From NCBI GenBank assembly GCA_937139335.1, contig CAKZPN010000006.1, positions 123,959 to 158,344 on the forward strand: 34,386 nucleotides of DNA, written 5' to 3'. This DNA comes from an uncultured Roseicyclus sp. (GTDB lineage Bacteria; Pseudomonadota; Alphaproteobacteria; Rhodobacterales; Rhodobacteraceae). The first letter of the stretch is position 1; each line of letters begins with the position of its first letter. The notes beneath the pieces were generated by a model. It saw nothing but the letters and a program-made list of their open reading frames with translations. It was not told where the DNA came from and searched no databases. Made by a program: the position numbers and the translations under genes. Positions 24,822-34,089 of this stretch are shown here, in pieces.

Positions 24822-25487
24822 ATGCGCTGTGTGATCTTCGACCTCGACGGGACGCTGGCCGACACCGCGGGCGACCTGATCGCGGCGGCCAACGCGGCGC
24901 TGGCGGTGATGGGGCACGCCCCGCAACTGGTCGTGGGCACGGATGACGCGACCGCCTTTCGCGGCGGGCGCGCGATGCTGCGGCTGGCGGCGGAGCGGCT
25001 GTCGCTGGACGAGCACGACACGATGATCGAGGCGGGCTACCCGATGCTGCTCGACGCCTACGGGGCCGAGATCGACCGCCACACCAAGCTCTACCCCGGC
25101 GCGATGGAAGCAGTTTTCCGGTTGAGATCCAACGGTATCGCCGTCGGCATCTGCACCAACAAGCCCGAGGCGCTGGCCGAGACGCTGCTGACCCGGATGG
25201 GCATTCGCCACGAGTTCGCGGGGCTGGTCGGGGCCGACACACTGGCGGTGCGCAAGCCTGACCCCGCGCCGTTCTTCGAGGCGGTGACGCGCGCGCAGGG
25301 CCTGTCCGAGCGGTCGATCCTGATCGGGGACACGCTGACCGACCGCGAAACCGCGCGCGCCGCCAAGCGACCTTGCGCGCTCGTCACCTTCGGGCCGACC
25401 GGGCGCGCGGTGGCGGATCTGGAGCCCGAGGCGCTGATCGACCATTTCGACGGGCTGGACGAGGTCATCGACCGGCTGATCCCCTGA
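24822..25487 (+). CDS. gph: Phosphoglycolate phosphatase-like HAD hydrolase
   Basis: The 221-residue protein is a HAD-superfamily phosphatase. Motif I is FDLDGTLADT near the N-terminus, with the nucleophile Asp. A C1 cap domain follows, then ICTNKPEALAETLL (motif II), VRKPDPAPF (motif III with the catalytic Lys) and ILIGDTLTDRETARAA (motif IV). The length and order fit Gph, which removes 2-phosphoglycolate arising from DNA repair or Rubisco oxygenation. Other HAD substrates are possible. ATG 24822 follows GAAAGGGGCG. The gene diverges from glmU and lies 43 bases before the DegT-type aminotransferase gene. Confidence 0.88.
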   Translation: MRCVIFDLDGTLADTAGDLIAAANAALAVMGHAPQLVVGTDDATAFRGGRAMLRLAAERLSLDEHDTMIEAGYPMLLDAYGAEIDRHTKLYPGAMEAVFRLRSNGIAVGICTNKPEALAETLLTRMGIRHEFAGLVGADTLAVRKPDPAPFFEAVTRAQGLSERSILIGDTLTDRETARAAKRPCALVTFGPTGRAVADLEPEALIDHFDGLDEVIDRLIP

Positions 25488-25530
25488 CTTGCCATTGACG
25501 CGGGCCGCGACCCGGCCAATCTTGCCGCCC

Positions 25531-26724
25531 ATGGAAAAACCCGTCTTCACCGGCAAGTTCACGCAACAGGAGCCGATACCCGAACCAGCCATCGAGGCGG
25601 CGGTGCGGGTGATGCAATCGGGCCGGCTGCACCGCTACAACCTCATCGGTGAGGAGGAGGGCGAAGTCTCGGCGCTCGAACGCGAGTTTGCCGCCTTCAC
25701 CGGCGCGCGCTACGCGCTGGCCGTCGCCTCGGGTGGCTACGCGATGGGCTGTGCACTCCGTGCGCTGGGCGTGGGCCACGGCGACAAGGTGCTGTCGAAT
25801 GGCTTCACCCTCGCCCCGGTGCCCGGCGCCATCGCCAGCGTGGGGGCCGATCCGGTCTTCGTCGAGACGACCGAGGCGCTGACCATCGACCTCGACGACC
25901 TTGCCGCAAAGGCCGAGGCATCGGGGGCGAAGGTGCTGCTGCTCAGCCACATGCGCGGGCACATCTGCGACATGGACCGGCTGATGGCCGTCGCGCGCGA
26001 GCACGGGGTGCAGGTGGTCGAGGATTGCGCGCACACGATGGGCGCGGCGTGGAACGGGGTGCCCTCCGGGCGGCACGGGGTCATCGCCTGCTACTCCACC
26101 CAAACCTACAAGCACATGAATTCCGGCGAGGGTGGGCTGCTGGTGTCGGACGATCCTGACATCATGGCCCGCGCCATCGTTTTGTCGGGTTCCTACATGC
26201 TTTTCGGCCGACACTCTGTGGGCCCTTCTGTGGATAGGTTCGAAAATGTAAAGTACGAGACACCGAATGTATCCGGCAGAATGGACCATCTTCGCGCCGC
26301 GATCCTGCGTCCGCAGCTGGCCGACCTGCCAGCGCAGGTGGCGCGCTGGAACGCGCTTTACCGGACGGTGGAGGAACGCCTGCGCAACACGCCCGGCCTG
26401 AAGGTGATCGAGCGTCCGGCGCAGGAAAGCATCGTCGGCTCCTCGATCCAGTTCCTGCTGCCCGGCTGGTCGCCCGAGGCCGTGCGCGCGCTGGTGGCTG
26501 CCTGTGCCGCGCGGGGCGTGGAGCTGAAATGGTTCGGCGCGCCCGAGCCCATCGCCTTCACCTCGCGCTACGACAGCTGGCGCTACGCGCCGCCTCAGCG
26601 CCTGCCAAAGACCGACGCGATCCTCGCGGGGCTGATCGACATGCGCCTGCCGCTGACCTTCTCGGAAGCCGACGCGGCACTCATCGCCAGCATCATCCGC
26701 GACGAGGTGATGGCGGCGGGTTGA
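25531..26724 (+). CDS. DegT/DnrJ/EryC1/StrS family aminotransferase
   Basis: The 397-residue PLP enzyme matches the DegT/DnrJ family that adds amino groups to keto sugars or related substrates. Features include RHYNLIG-like RLHRYNLIGEE, VASGGYAMGCALRALG, GFTLAPVPGAI, VVEDCAHTMGA (the Asp that binds the pyridine N) and STQTYKHMNSGEGG with Lys194 as aldimine lysine. The run QTYKHMN replaces the more usual HxxKxxT, so the subgroup is unusual. The segment around residues 215-255 has markedly lower GC and rare codons (AGA, AGG, GTA, ACA, TCT), unlike the flanks. No sugar-biosynthesis partners are adjacent. The 3' end lies six bases from the convergent pyrG stop. Confidence 0.88.
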   Translation: MEKPVFTGKFTQQEPIPEPAIEAAVRVMQSGRLHRYNLIGEEEGEVSALEREFAAFTGARYALAVASGGYAMGCALRALGVGHGDKVLSNGFTLAPVPGAIASVGADPVFVETTEALTIDLDDLAAKAEASGAKVLLLSHMRGHICDMDRLMAVAREHGVQVVEDCAHTMGAAWNGVPSGRHGVIACYSTQTYKHMNSGEGGLLVSDDPDIMARAIVLSGSYMLFGRHSVGPSVDRFENVKYETPNVSGRMDHLRAAILRPQLADLPAQVARWNALYRTVEERLRNTPGLKVIERPAQESIVGSSIQFLLPGWSPEAVRALVAACAARGVELKWFGAPEPIAFTSRYDSWRYAPPQRLPKTDAILAGLIDMRLPLTFSEADAALIASIIRDEVMAAG

Positions 26725-26730
26725 GCGCCC

Positions 26731-28374
26731 TCACACCAGCCGCGAATTTTCCTTGGCTGCGCGCACGAAGTCGCGAAACAGCGGGTGCGGCGCGAAGGGC
26801 TTGGATTTCAGCTCGGGGTGGAACTGCACGCCGATGAACCAGGGGTGATCCTCGACCTCGACGATCTCGGGCAACCGGCCGTCGGGCGACATGCCGGAAA
26901 AGCACAGACCCTGCGCCTCGAGCGCCTCGCGATACTTGATGTCGACCTCGTAGCGATGGCGGTGACGTTCCTCGATGGCGAGCGTCCCATAGACTTCCGC
27001 CACCCTGGAGCCTTCCTTCAGCACCGCGTCATAGGCGCCCAGCCGCATCGTGCCGCCCTTGGCATCAGTCAGCTTGCGCTTGACCTTGTGGTTGCCCTGC
27101 ACCCATTCCTTGAGGTGGTAGACCACGGGCGTGAAACGCTTTTTCCCGGATTCGTGGTCGAATTCCTCGGACCCGGCGTCGCCGAGGTTGGCAAGGTTCC
27201 GCGCCGCCTCGATCACCGCCATCTGCATGCCGAGGCAGATGCCGAGGTAGGGCACCTTGCGGGTGCGCGCGAACTCGGCCGCCTTGATCTTGCCCTCGGT
27301 CCCGCGCTCGCCGAAACCGCCGGGCACGAGGATGGCGTCGAAGCCTTCGAGCCAGGGCGCGGGGTCCTCGCGCTCGAAGATCTCGGCGTCGATCCACTCG
27401 GCCTTCACCTTGACGCGATTGGCAATTCCGCCATGGGTCAGCGCCTCGGCGATGGATTTGTAGGCGTCTTCCAGCTGCGTATACTTGCCCACGATGGCGA
27501 CGCGCACCTCGCCCTCGGGGTTGGCGATACGGTCGGCCACATCCTCCCAGATCGCGAGGTCGGGCTTGGGCGCGGGGCTGATCTGGAACGCGTCGAGCAC
27601 CGCCTGGTCCAGCCCCTCGCGGTGATAGGCCAGCGGCACGTCATAGATGGAGCTGAGGTCCTGCGCCGCGATCACGGCGTCGGGCCGCACGTTGCAGAAC
27701 AGCGCCAGCTTCTCGCGTTCCTTGGCAGGGATCGGCCCCTCGGACCGGCAGACGAGGATGTCGGGCGCGATGCCGATGGAGCGCAGTTCCTTCACCGAGT
27801 GCTGCGTCGGCTTGGTCTTCAGTTCGCCCGAGGCGCGCATGTAGGGCAGCAGCGTCAGGTGCATGAAGATGCACTGGCCGCGGGGTTTGTCCTGCGAGAA
27901 CTGGCGGATCGCCTCGAAGAACGGCAGGCCCTCGATGTCGCCCACCGTGCCGCCGATTTCGCAGAGCATGAAATCGACCTCATCCTCGCCGATGCGGATG
28001 AAGTCCTTGATCTCGTTGGTGACGTGGGGAATCACCTGGATCGTCTTGCCGAGGTAGTCGCCCCGGCGTTCCTTCTCCAGCACGTTCGAATAGATCCGAC
28101 CGGACGAGACCGAATCCGTCATCCGCGCCGCGACGCCGGTGAAGCGTTCGTAGTGCCCGAGATCGAGGTCGGTCTCGGCCCCGTCATCGGTGACGAAGAC
28201 CTCGCCATGTTCGAAGGGCGACATCGTGCCGGGATCGACATTCAGGTAGGGGTCGAGCTTGCGCAGCCGAACCGTGAAGCCGCGCGCCTGCAACAGCGCG
28301 CCGAGAGCCGCCGAAGCGAGGCCTTTGCCAAGCGACGACACGACACCACCGGTGATGAAAATGAATCGCGCCAT
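26731..28374 (-). CDS. pyrG: CTP synthase
   Basis: The 547-residue enzyme aminates UTP to CTP with glutamine. The N-terminal amidoligase domain begins [16 protein letters not shown] and includes [25 protein letters not shown] and the CTP/UTP-binding [12 protein letters not shown]. The C-terminal class I glutamine amidotransferase has GGFGERG and the nucleophile Cys380 in [12 protein letters not shown], with a His/Glu pair in VQFHPELKS. The length is standard. The gene lies 172 bases after secG on the same strand, a pair usual in alphaproteobacteria, with its own candidate promoter in the gap. Confidence 0.98.
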   Translation of the reverse strand: MARFIFITGGVVSSLGKGLASAALGALLQARGFTVRLRKLDPYLNVDPGTMSPFEHGEVFVTDDGAETDLDLGHYERFTGVAARMTDSVSSGRIYSNVLEKERRGDYLGKTIQVIPHVTNEIKDFIRIGEDEVDFMLCEIGGTVGDIEGLPFFEAIRQFSQDKPRGQCIFMHLTLLPYMRASGELKTKPTQHSVKELRSIGIAPDILVCRSEGPIPAKEREKLALFCNVRPDAVIAAQDLSSIYDVPLAYHREGLDQAVLDAFQISPAPKPDLAIWEDVADRIANPEGEVRVAIVGKYTQLEDAYKSIAEALTHGGIANRVKVKAEWIDAEIFEREDPAPWLEGFDAILVPGGFGERGTEGKIKAAEFARTRKVPYLGICLGMQMAVIEAARNLANLGDAGSEEFDHESGKKRFTPVVYHLKEWVQGNHKVKRKLTDAKGGTMRLGAYDAVLKEGSRVAEVYGTLAIEERHRHRYEVDIKYREALEAQGLCFSGMSPDGRLPEIVEVEDHPWFIGVQFHPELKSKPFAPHPLFRDFVRAAKENSRLV

Positions 28375-28453
28375 GTCTGAAAACTCTCCCGTGCCGGGGC
28401 GTTCCGCGATCCCTGCCGCGCGCCTGTCCGAATCCCACTATCACGGGATTTAA

Positions 28454-28482
28454 GAATAACCGGATTCGGCCTGTCGCTGCAA
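28454..28482 (-). promoter_or_regulatory. Candidate pyrG promoter between secG and pyrG
   Basis: On the minus strand TTGCAG (28482-28477) and TTATTC (28459-28454) are 17 bases apart. Inverted repeats overlap the expected start: GGATTCGG (28462-28469) with CCGAATCC (28428-28435), and AATCCC (28431-28436) with GGGATT (28445-28450). A regulatory role is speculative. Confidence 0.45.
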
Positions 28483-28546
28483 GCCGAACCGCTAGATCAT
28501 GAGGATGTTGCGGGCAAAAACCCCAGATATGCTGCTAATGCGACAC

Positions 28547-28918
28547 TCAGTCGGTGCGCGGCGGCAGCGCAGGTGCGTCGCCCGAGACCGGCGGCAGCAG
28601 GTCCGATCCACCCGGCAGGGCCGGTGCGCCGTCGGCCGGCGCCTCTTCGGTGGTCACGGCGCCGGTGCCGATGCGGTCGAGCACCGAGCTTCCCGACGAG
28701 TTCTGCGCGGCCAGGATGGTCAGCGTGATCGAGGTCGCGAGAAAGGCGATGGCGAAACCCCAGGTGAGCTTGCCCAGTGCCGTGGCCGCCTGGCGCCCGG
28801 TCATCACGCCGCCTCCGCCACCCATGCCCAGACCGCCCCCTTCGGACCGCTGCAGCAACACCACGCCGATCAGGCAGATCGCGAGGATGAGGTGGACGAC
28901 GAGGATGACGTTTTCCAT
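28547..28918 (-). CDS. secG: Preprotein translocase subunit SecG
   Basis: The 123-residue protein has the SecG form: a first helix VILVVHLILAICLIGVVLLQ, the glycine-rich cytoplasmic loop (RSEGGGLGMGGGGG then GRQAATALGKLTW), and a second helix FAIAFLATSITLTIL. A low-complexity Pro/Ala/Gly tail follows. SecG supports SecYEG-mediated export. Its length is near the upper end for the family because of the tail. ATG 28918 follows AAAGGGACCC. The gene precedes pyrG, a common alphaproteobacterial arrangement. Confidence 0.95.
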   Translation of the reverse strand: MENVILVVHLILAICLIGVVLLQRSEGGGLGMGGGGGVMTGRQAATALGKLTWGFAIAFLATSITLTILAAQNSSGSSVLDRIGTGAVTTEEAPADGAPALPGGSDLLPPVSGDAPALPPRTD

Positions 28919-29005
28919 GGGCGGGGTCCCTTTCAGGAGGCCGGGCTCGAATTTGCGTCTGTCTATGGGATGCGTCATGCCGCCGCAAGACCCATGGGAT
29001 CGACC

Positions 29006-29034
29006 ATAGCTTGAGCAGATGCCGCCTGCGCAAG
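29006..29034 (-). promoter_or_regulatory. Candidate secG promoter
   Basis: On the minus strand TTGCGC (29034-29029) and GCTATG (29011-29006) are 17 bases apart, about 80 bases before the secG ATG. The rest of the 286-base secG-purA spacer shows nothing else I recognise apart from the purA candidate promoter. Confidence 0.4.
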
Positions 29035-29146
29035 CGTTTTGTTTCAAATGAAAGCTATTTCGGAATCCCGTCTCTGCAAGACCCCTGCGGCGAACGCAAG
29101 GTTCGCCGGATTTTCGGTGCCGGCGGGTGATTTCACCAGACTCCGC

Positions 29147-29175
29147 TTTCAACCGCGCGCCGGCCCCGGTATAGC
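29147..29175 (+). promoter_or_regulatory. Candidate purA promoter
   Basis: TTTCAA (29147-29152) and TATAGC (29170-29175) are 17 bases apart, about 30 bases before the purA ATG. The -10 match is good and the -35 match is poor. Confidence 0.4.
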
Positions 29176-29204
29176 CGCCACGGGCCGCAATCGGAGGATC
29201 CGCC

Positions 29205-30497
29205 ATGGCAAATGTCGTCGTTGTCGGCGCCCAATGGGGCGATGAAGGCAAGGGCAAGATCGTCGACTGGCTGTCGGAACGTGCCGACGTGGTCGCGCGC
29301 TTCCAGGGCGGCCACAACGCGGGGCATACCCTCGTGATCGACGGCACCGTCTACAAGCTGCACGCGCTGCCTTCGGGCGTGGTGCGCGGCGGCAAGCTCA
29401 GCATCATCGGCAACGGCGTCGTGCTGGACCCCTGGCACCTCATGCAGGAGATCGCGGGCATCCGCGCGCAGGGGGTGGAAATCACGCCCGAGACGCTGAT
29501 GATCGCCGAGAACACGCCTCTGATCCTGCCGTTCCATGGCGAGTTGGACCGGGCGCGCGAGGCGCAGAATTCCGTCGCCAAGATCGGCACCACCGGCCGC
29601 GGCATCGGCCCGGCCTACGAGGACAAGGTCGGGCGCCGGGTGATCCGCGTCGCCGATCTGGCCGATGACGCGACGCTGGAACTGCGGGTGGACCGCGCGC
29701 TGGTGCACCACAACGCGCTGCGCTCGGGCCTCGGGCTGGAGCCGATCGACCGCGACGGGCTGATTGAAAAACTGAAAGCCATTGCGCCGGATATCTTGGA
29801 ATTCGCGGCTCCCGTCTGGAAGGTGATGACGGAAAAGCGCAAGGCTGGCAAACGCATCTTGTTCGAGGGCGCGCAGGGCGCGCTGCTCGACATCGACTTC
29901 GGCACCTATCCCTATGTCACCTCGTCGAACGTGATCGCGGGGCAGGCGGCGACCGGCACCGGCATCGGGCCGGGCGCCATCGACTACGTGCTCGGCATCG
30001 TGAAGGCCTATACCACCCGCGTCGGCGAAGGCCCGTTCCCGACCGAGTTGCTGGACGAGGACGGCCAGCGCCTTGGCGAGCGCGGGCATGAATTCGGCAC
30101 CACCACGGGGCGCAAGCGGCGCTGCGGCTGGTTCGACGCCTGCCTGCTGCGCCAGACCTGCGCCACCTCGGGGATGAACGGCATCGCGCTGACCAAGCTC
30201 GACGTGCTCGACGGGTTCGAGACGCTGAAGATCTGCGTCGGCTACGACCTCGACGGCACGCGGCTCGACTACCTGCCGACCGCCGCCGACCAGCAGGCGC
30301 GCTGCGTCCCGATCTACGAGGAACTGCCCGGCTGGTCGCAATCGACCGAGGGCGCGCGCAGTTGGGCCGACCTGCCGGGCGAGGCGGTGAAATACGTCCG
30401 CCGGATCGAGGAGTTGATCGGCTGCCCGGTGGCCCTACTCTCCACCTCGCCCGAGCGGGAGGACACGATCCTCGTCACCGACCCGTTCGCGGACTGA
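29205..30497 (+). CDS. purA: Adenylosuccinate synthetase
   Basis: The 430-residue enzyme joins IMP and aspartate with GTP in AMP synthesis. It has the N-terminal GTP loop [20 protein letters not shown] with the catalytic Asp, [12 protein letters not shown] with the catalytic His, and [14 protein letters not shown]. Further along are [14 protein letters not shown] and the aspartate-loop region [10 protein letters not shown]. The length is standard. A GGAGGATCCGCC ribosome binding site precedes ATG. The DUF2842 gene follows 23 bases later. Confidence 0.98.
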   Translation: MANVVVVGAQWGDEGKGKIVDWLSERADVVARFQGGHNAGHTLVIDGTVYKLHALPSGVVRGGKLSIIGNGVVLDPWHLMQEIAGIRAQGVEITPETLMIAENTPLILPFHGELDRAREAQNSVAKIGTTGRGIGPAYEDKVGRRVIRVADLADDATLELRVDRALVHHNALRSGLGLEPIDRDGLIEKLKAIAPDILEFAAPVWKVMTEKRKAGKRILFEGAQGALLDIDFGTYPYVTSSNVIAGQAATGTGIGPGAIDYVLGIVKAYTTRVGEGPFPTELLDEDGQRLGERGHEFGTTTGRKRRCGWFDACLLRQTCATSGMNGIALTKLDVLDGFETLKICVGYDLDGTRLDYLPTAADQQARCVPIYEELPGWSQSTEGARSWADLPGEAVKYVRRIEELIGCPVALLSTSPEREDTILVTDPFAD

Positions 30498-30520
30498 CCA
30501 GGGCAGCGGGAGGACGCGCC

Positions 30521-30748
30521 ATGCCGCTCAGCTACAAGACCCGGCGGCGGCTGTCGCTTGTCATCCTGATCTTCGGCCTGCCGGTATATATCGCGATGGC
30601 CTGGTGGATCATGAGCCTGTTCGAGATCGAGGCGCTCTGGCTCGAGATTGTCGTGTATGTCCTGCTGGGCGTGCTCTGGGCGGTGCCGCTCAAGGCCGTG
30701 TTCAAGGGCGTGGGCCAGGCCGACCCGGACGCGCCGCGCAACGACTGA
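30521..30748 (+). CDS. DUF2842 family small membrane protein
   Basis: The 75-residue protein fits DUF2842: a basic N-terminus YKTRRRLSLV, two membrane helices (about residues 12-33 and 41-60) and a short C-terminus FKGVGQADPD. It is probably an inner-membrane protein of unknown function. The ATG follows GGGAGGACGCGCC, a strong ribosome binding site. It sits 23 bases after purA and is probably co-transcribed with it. Confidence 0.9.
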   Translation: MPLSYKTRRRLSLVILIFGLPVYIAMAWWIMSLFEIEALWLEIVVYVLLGVLWAVPLKAVFKGVGQADPDAPRND

Positions 30749-30767
30749 GGGCGCAATTCCAGCGCAA

Positions 30768-30792
30768 AGCCCCGCGGCGAACTGGCGGGGCT
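30768..30792. terminator. Bidirectional hairpin between DUF2842 and the acidic protein gene
   Basis: AGCCCCGC (30768-30775) and GCGGGGCT (30785-30792) form a perfect eight-pair stem with a nine-base loop between two convergent genes. On the minus strand a short TTT follows, so it probably ends the acidic-protein transcript. On the plus strand no T run follows. Confidence 0.6.
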
Positions 30793-30818
30793 GTGTCGTG
30801 TGAGCAGGCGCGCGAGGA

Positions 30819-33209
30819 TCACTCGTCGTCGCTCGACCCGTCGTCGCGCGGTTCGGCGATGCGGAAGGCGCCGCGCGCGACGCGCTCGATCGTGCCCTGG
30901 CGCATCAGGCGACCGAAACTGTGCTGCATGTCCTCGCGGCTGATCGAATTGTCGGTCGCTACTGCGATCATACGGAACAGTCCCGGCCGGTCGAAGGTGC
31001 CGCCCTCGAACTCGATCTGGGCGTAGCGCGCGGCCAGTTCCACCACGTCCACGATCTCGACCGCGTCGCTGGCCTCGAGCCGCAGCGCGAACTTCTCGCT
31101 ATGGGTCAGCGCGACCTCGTCGTAGTTGGTCGTGTCCTCCGCCGCGTCATCGGCGTCGTCGCCCATCACGTCGGTCAGGTCCGGCGCCTCGGCTTCGGGC
31201 TCTGCTTCCGGCTCGGGGGCGGCGCGGAGCGTCGGTGCGGTCTGGGGCTGGGCCGGGGCAAGCTCCTCGTCCGCGTCGACCGCCTCGGCGGCATTGCCGC
31301 CGCGGTTGAGGCTCATGATCATGCCGGCGCGCTGGGCCAGTTGCGCCAGGCTATTGGCGACATTGCGCGGCTTGGCGGCGGCGGCCGTGTCTTGCGACAC
31401 GCCGGCCCCGGTGTCGGCCAGGCGGAGCGGCGGCGTGGCTTCGCCACCGGCGACCCGGCGCGGGCGCACGGGTTCACTGCGCTGCGGCGCGGCTTCGGCA
31501 TCCACGCGCTGTTCGGAGACCAGCACCAGCGGTGCCGGGCGGGTGTCGCCGCGGCGGCGGGTGACATCGACCCGCACCCGGCGCGGGCGCATCACATGGG
31601 CGAGGTCCTCGCGGTACTCGGCGGTTCCGTCGCCACGCTCGCCATCGACCTCGGGGGCCAGCTGCTGTTCGGCGCTGCGGGCGGCGACGGCAGCCTTCAG
31701 ATGCTCGATATTGGCGCGGCGGCGGGTCGTGTCCGAGTGCGCAAGCCGGCTTTCGGTGGCATCGAAGAGCCGCTCCTCCTCGACGCGGTCCAGCAGAAGC
31801 GGCAGGTCGGTGGCGTCTTCTTCCGCCGCGTCAGGCTCCAGCGCATCCGTTGCCGCACCGTCGTCGCCGCGGATGGTGGCGCTGATCGCGGCAAGCGCGG
31901 CATCGTCCAGCGCGTCCGCCTCGGCGGCGGGCTGGTCGTCCTCTTCTTCCGCGGCGGCGGCCGGCGTGGAAGTTGCGGCGGCGATGGCGGCGGTGATCGC
32001 CGCATCGTCATCGGTCGGCGCATCGTCATCGGCCCAGGTCTCGGCGGTCGCGTCGTCCTCGAAAGCGTCCTCGTCAGAGAAATCTTTCTCCTCGGCGGCT
32101 TCCGGCCCGGCTGCGATCGTCGCGGCTTCGGCGACCTGCTCGTCGGCCAGTTCGGCGTCCTCGATGTCGGACAGGCCGGCCGAGGCACGGCGAATCCGGG
32201 CGAGGCGTTCGGCGACGGAGGCCCCGTCCAGCGGCGCCATGCCGCCGAAGTAGCTGTCGTCGTCGACGCTGGCCTCGTCGTCACCCTCGTCCGCTTCGGC
32301 GAAGAAGGCCGCACGGTCGTCGGAAATTTCTTCGGCGTCGTCGTCCTGGCCCTCGGCGCCCTCATACATGTCTTCGGCCAGCGCGGCTGCGACGGCGGCC
32401 AGCGTGTCCATGCCGTCGAACCGCCCGGTCTCGTCGGTTTCGGGTTCAGGCGTCTCCAAGGACATCGCCTCTTCGGCATACTCCTCGGTGGCCCGGATCG
32501 GGTCCGCGTCTTCGTCCGCGACGGTGTCTTCTGCGACGTCTTCTGCGACCGGCGCGCTGTCCTCGGCAGGAACGTCTTCGGCCGCGTCTTCGGTGGCCTC
32601 GGCGGCTTCCTCGGGAACCTCAGCTGCAGCGTCTTCCTCCGGCAGTTCGAGCGAATCGTCGCCGGCGCGCGGGGCGTCTGCCTCGGGCTCTTCGGCGGGC
32701 ATTACGGCCAGTTCGGGCGCCACCTCAGCCTCTGTCTCGGGCGCGGCTTCCGCCACAGGCTCCTCGACCGGCTCCTCGGCAGCGGTCTCTTCCGCGACGT
32801 GCTCTTCCGCGACCGGCTCCTCGGTGACCGGCGCCTCAGCGACCGGCTCCTCGATCTGCGGTTCTTCCGCCATGGGCGTCTCGGACGGTGCTGCCTCGTC
32901 GACGGGCTCTTGCGCCTGGGGGGCAGGGGCCGGGGCAGTCTCAGCTGCCGCTTCAGCGTGCTGGCGCAGCAGCAGGCCGGTTTCCATCATCCGCGCCTCT
33001 ACCCGGCGCTGGATGGCGGCCTCGGTGATGCGGTGCAGCATCTCGGTGTCGGGGGTCGGAGGCTCGGCGCCGAAATACCGATCCTCGGCTGCCAGGTCGC
33101 GGAAGTATTCCGCGATCGCCTTCATGGCATGGAACGGCTCGTCGAAACCTTCCAGCGTGCAGGAGAAGGTGCCATATGACACCGTAAGGATCTTGTTCGC
33201 GTCACTCAT
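30819..33209 (-). CDS. Large acidic protein of unknown function with winged-helix-like C-terminus
   Basis: This 796-residue protein has three zones. Residues about 5-75 form a folded N-terminal domain ([19 protein letters not shown] then [17 protein letters not shown]). Residues about 85-465 are a very acidic, Glu/Ala/Pro/Asp-rich low-complexity linker with EEPVAE-type repeats near 110-155. Residues about 490-640 are Arg/Ala-rich. The C-terminus (about 700-790) ends in a winged-helix-like pattern, [18 protein letters not shown] then [12 protein letters not shown] do not recognise the family. The N- and C-terminal parts look conserved-type and folded, the linker disordered. The Met at 33209 is chosen, with Mets at 33218 and 33221 also possible. 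It diverges from thiN and has a candidate promoter 40 bases upstream. A link to nucleic acid or polar scaffolding is speculation. Confidence 0.8.
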   Translation of the reverse strand: MSDANKILTVSYGTFSCTLEGFDEPFHAMKAIAEYFRDLAAEDRYFGAEPPTPDTEMLHRITEAAIQRRVEARMMETGLLLRQHAEAAAETAPAPAPQAQEPVDEAAPSETPMAEEPQIEEPVAEAPVTEEPVAEEHVAEETAAEEPVEEPVAEAAPETEAEVAPELAVMPAEEPEADAPRAGDDSLELPEEDAAAEVPEEAAEATEDAAEDVPAEDSAPVAEDVAEDTVADEDADPIRATEEYAEEAMSLETPEPETDETGRFDGMDTLAAVAAALAEDMYEGAEGQDDDAEEISDDRAAFFAEADEGDDEASVDDDSYFGGMAPLDGASVAERLARIRRASAGLSDIEDAELADEQVAEAATIAAGPEAAEEKDFSDEDAFEDDATAETWADDDAPTDDDAAITAAIAAATSTPAAAAEEEDDQPAAEADALDDAALAAISATIRGDDGAATDALEPDAAEEDATDLPLLLDRVEEERLFDATESRLAHSDTTRRRANIEHLKAAVAARSAEQQLAPEVDGERGDGTAEYREDLAHVMRPRRVRVDVTRRRGDTRPAPLVLVSEQRVDAEAAPQRSEPVRPRRVAGGEATPPLRLADTGAGVSQDTAAAAKPRNVANSLAQLAQRAGMIMSLNRGGNAAEAVDADEELAPAQPQTAPTLRAAPEPEAEPEAEAPDLTDVMGDDADDAAEDTTNYDEVALTHSEKFALRLEASDAVEIVDVVELAARYAQIEFEGGTFDRPGLFRMIAVATDNSISREDMQHSFGRLMRQGTIERVARGAFRIAEPRDDGSSDDE

Positions 33210-33245
33210 GGGTCTCATCACTCTGCTCGACCGGCCAAGGTCAGA

Positions 33246-33273
33246 TTTTTACCTGTTGTTCTTTGTCTGCCAA
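33246..33273 (-). promoter_or_regulatory. Candidate promoter of the acidic-protein gene
   Basis: On the minus strand TTGGCA (33273-33268) and TAAAAA (33251-33246) are 16 bases apart, about 37 bases before the chosen start codon. The 121-base divergent spacer is clearly richer in AT than its surroundings. Confidence 0.45.
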
Positions 33274-33330
33274 AGTGATTCCCCACAAACGCGTCGCGAA
33301 TGGGGCGTTTCAAAGGAGATTAATCCGAAA

Positions 33331-34050
33331 ATGGGCAACAATGTGCCGGCCGCAACCCCGCTGTTCCGATCCGCCATGGGCGTCACCCTCGTGGGCGGCG
33401 GCGCATTGGGGGCCGAGGATCTGCAGGTCTCGCTTGCCCTTGCGCCGCGTCTCGTCGCCGCGGACGGCGGGGCGGAGGCGGCGCTCGCCGCGGGATTGAC
33501 GCCCGAGGCGGTCCTGGGCGACATGGACAGCCTGACGGAGGCCGCGCGCGCGCAGATCGACCCCCGCCGCATCTACACGATCCCGGAGCAGGAGAGCACC
33601 GATTTCGACAAGGCGCTGCGCCACATCGAGGCGCCCGTCGTGCTCGCCGCCGGGTTCACCGGCGACCGGGTCGACCATGAACTGTCTGTTTATCATGCGC
33701 TTGTCGCCCGGCGCGATGTGCGCTGCATCGTTCTGGGGGCCCGCGACGTGGTGCTGCACGCGCCCCCCAACCTGACGCTCGACGTCCCCGAGGGCACGCG
33801 CATCTCGCTGTTTCCGATGGCGCGCGTGACCGGGCTGGATGCCGGTCTGGAATGGCCGATCGAGGGGCTGGTGTTCCATCCCTCGCAGCGGATCGGAACC
33901 TCGAACCGGGCACGGCGCGCGCCGGTGCGGCTCAGCTTCGAAGGGCCCGGAATGCTGCTGATCCTGCCCCGCACGGAGCTCGCCGCCGTGGTCCGGGCCG
34001 TAGCGGGCGCATCAATTTGGTCTCGCGCGAACGCAGACGGTTGGGTATGA
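33331..34050 (+). CDS. thiN: Thiamine pyrophosphokinase
   Basis: The 239-residue enzyme converts thiamine and ATP to thiamine diphosphate. Characteristic motifs are VTLVGGGALG near the N-terminus, VAADGGAEAAL, GDMDSL, and ESTDFDKALRHI, followed by AAGFTGDRVDHELSVYHAL with the Asp-rich and His residues of the active site. A C-terminal beta domain (ISLFPMARVTGL to the ILPRTEL segment) binds thiamine. The ATG is chosen after CAAAGGAG, whose spacing of 13 bases is slightly long. The gene is divergent from the acidic-protein gene and precedes rpiA. Confidence 0.93.
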   Translation: MGNNVPAATPLFRSAMGVTLVGGGALGAEDLQVSLALAPRLVAADGGAEAALAAGLTPEAVLGDMDSLTEAARAQIDPRRIYTIPEQESTDFDKALRHIEAPVVLAAGFTGDRVDHELSVYHALVARRDVRCIVLGARDVVLHAPPNLTLDVPEGTRISLFPMARVTGLDAGLEWPIEGLVFHPSQRIGTSNRARRAPVRLSFEGPGMLLILPRTELAAVVRAVAGASIWSRANADGWV

Positions 34051-34089
34051 ACTTCTCGTGACAGCCCCGGACAACAGACAGGCCGCCCC

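Noticed and set aside
21560..24946. A 1128-codon open frame on the plus strand across glmS and glmU
   Set aside because: It is antisense to two unmistakable genes, is rich in Arg/Gly/His/Asp in the way of high-GC shadow frames, and matches no family.
30921..33179. Long plus-strand frames (up to 752 codons) opposite the acidic protein, including a Ser/Ala-rich one running into thiN
   Set aside because: Both are complements of the Glu/Ala/Asp codon bias of the real gene. The thiN frame has a good start at 33331, so the upstream extension is not coding.
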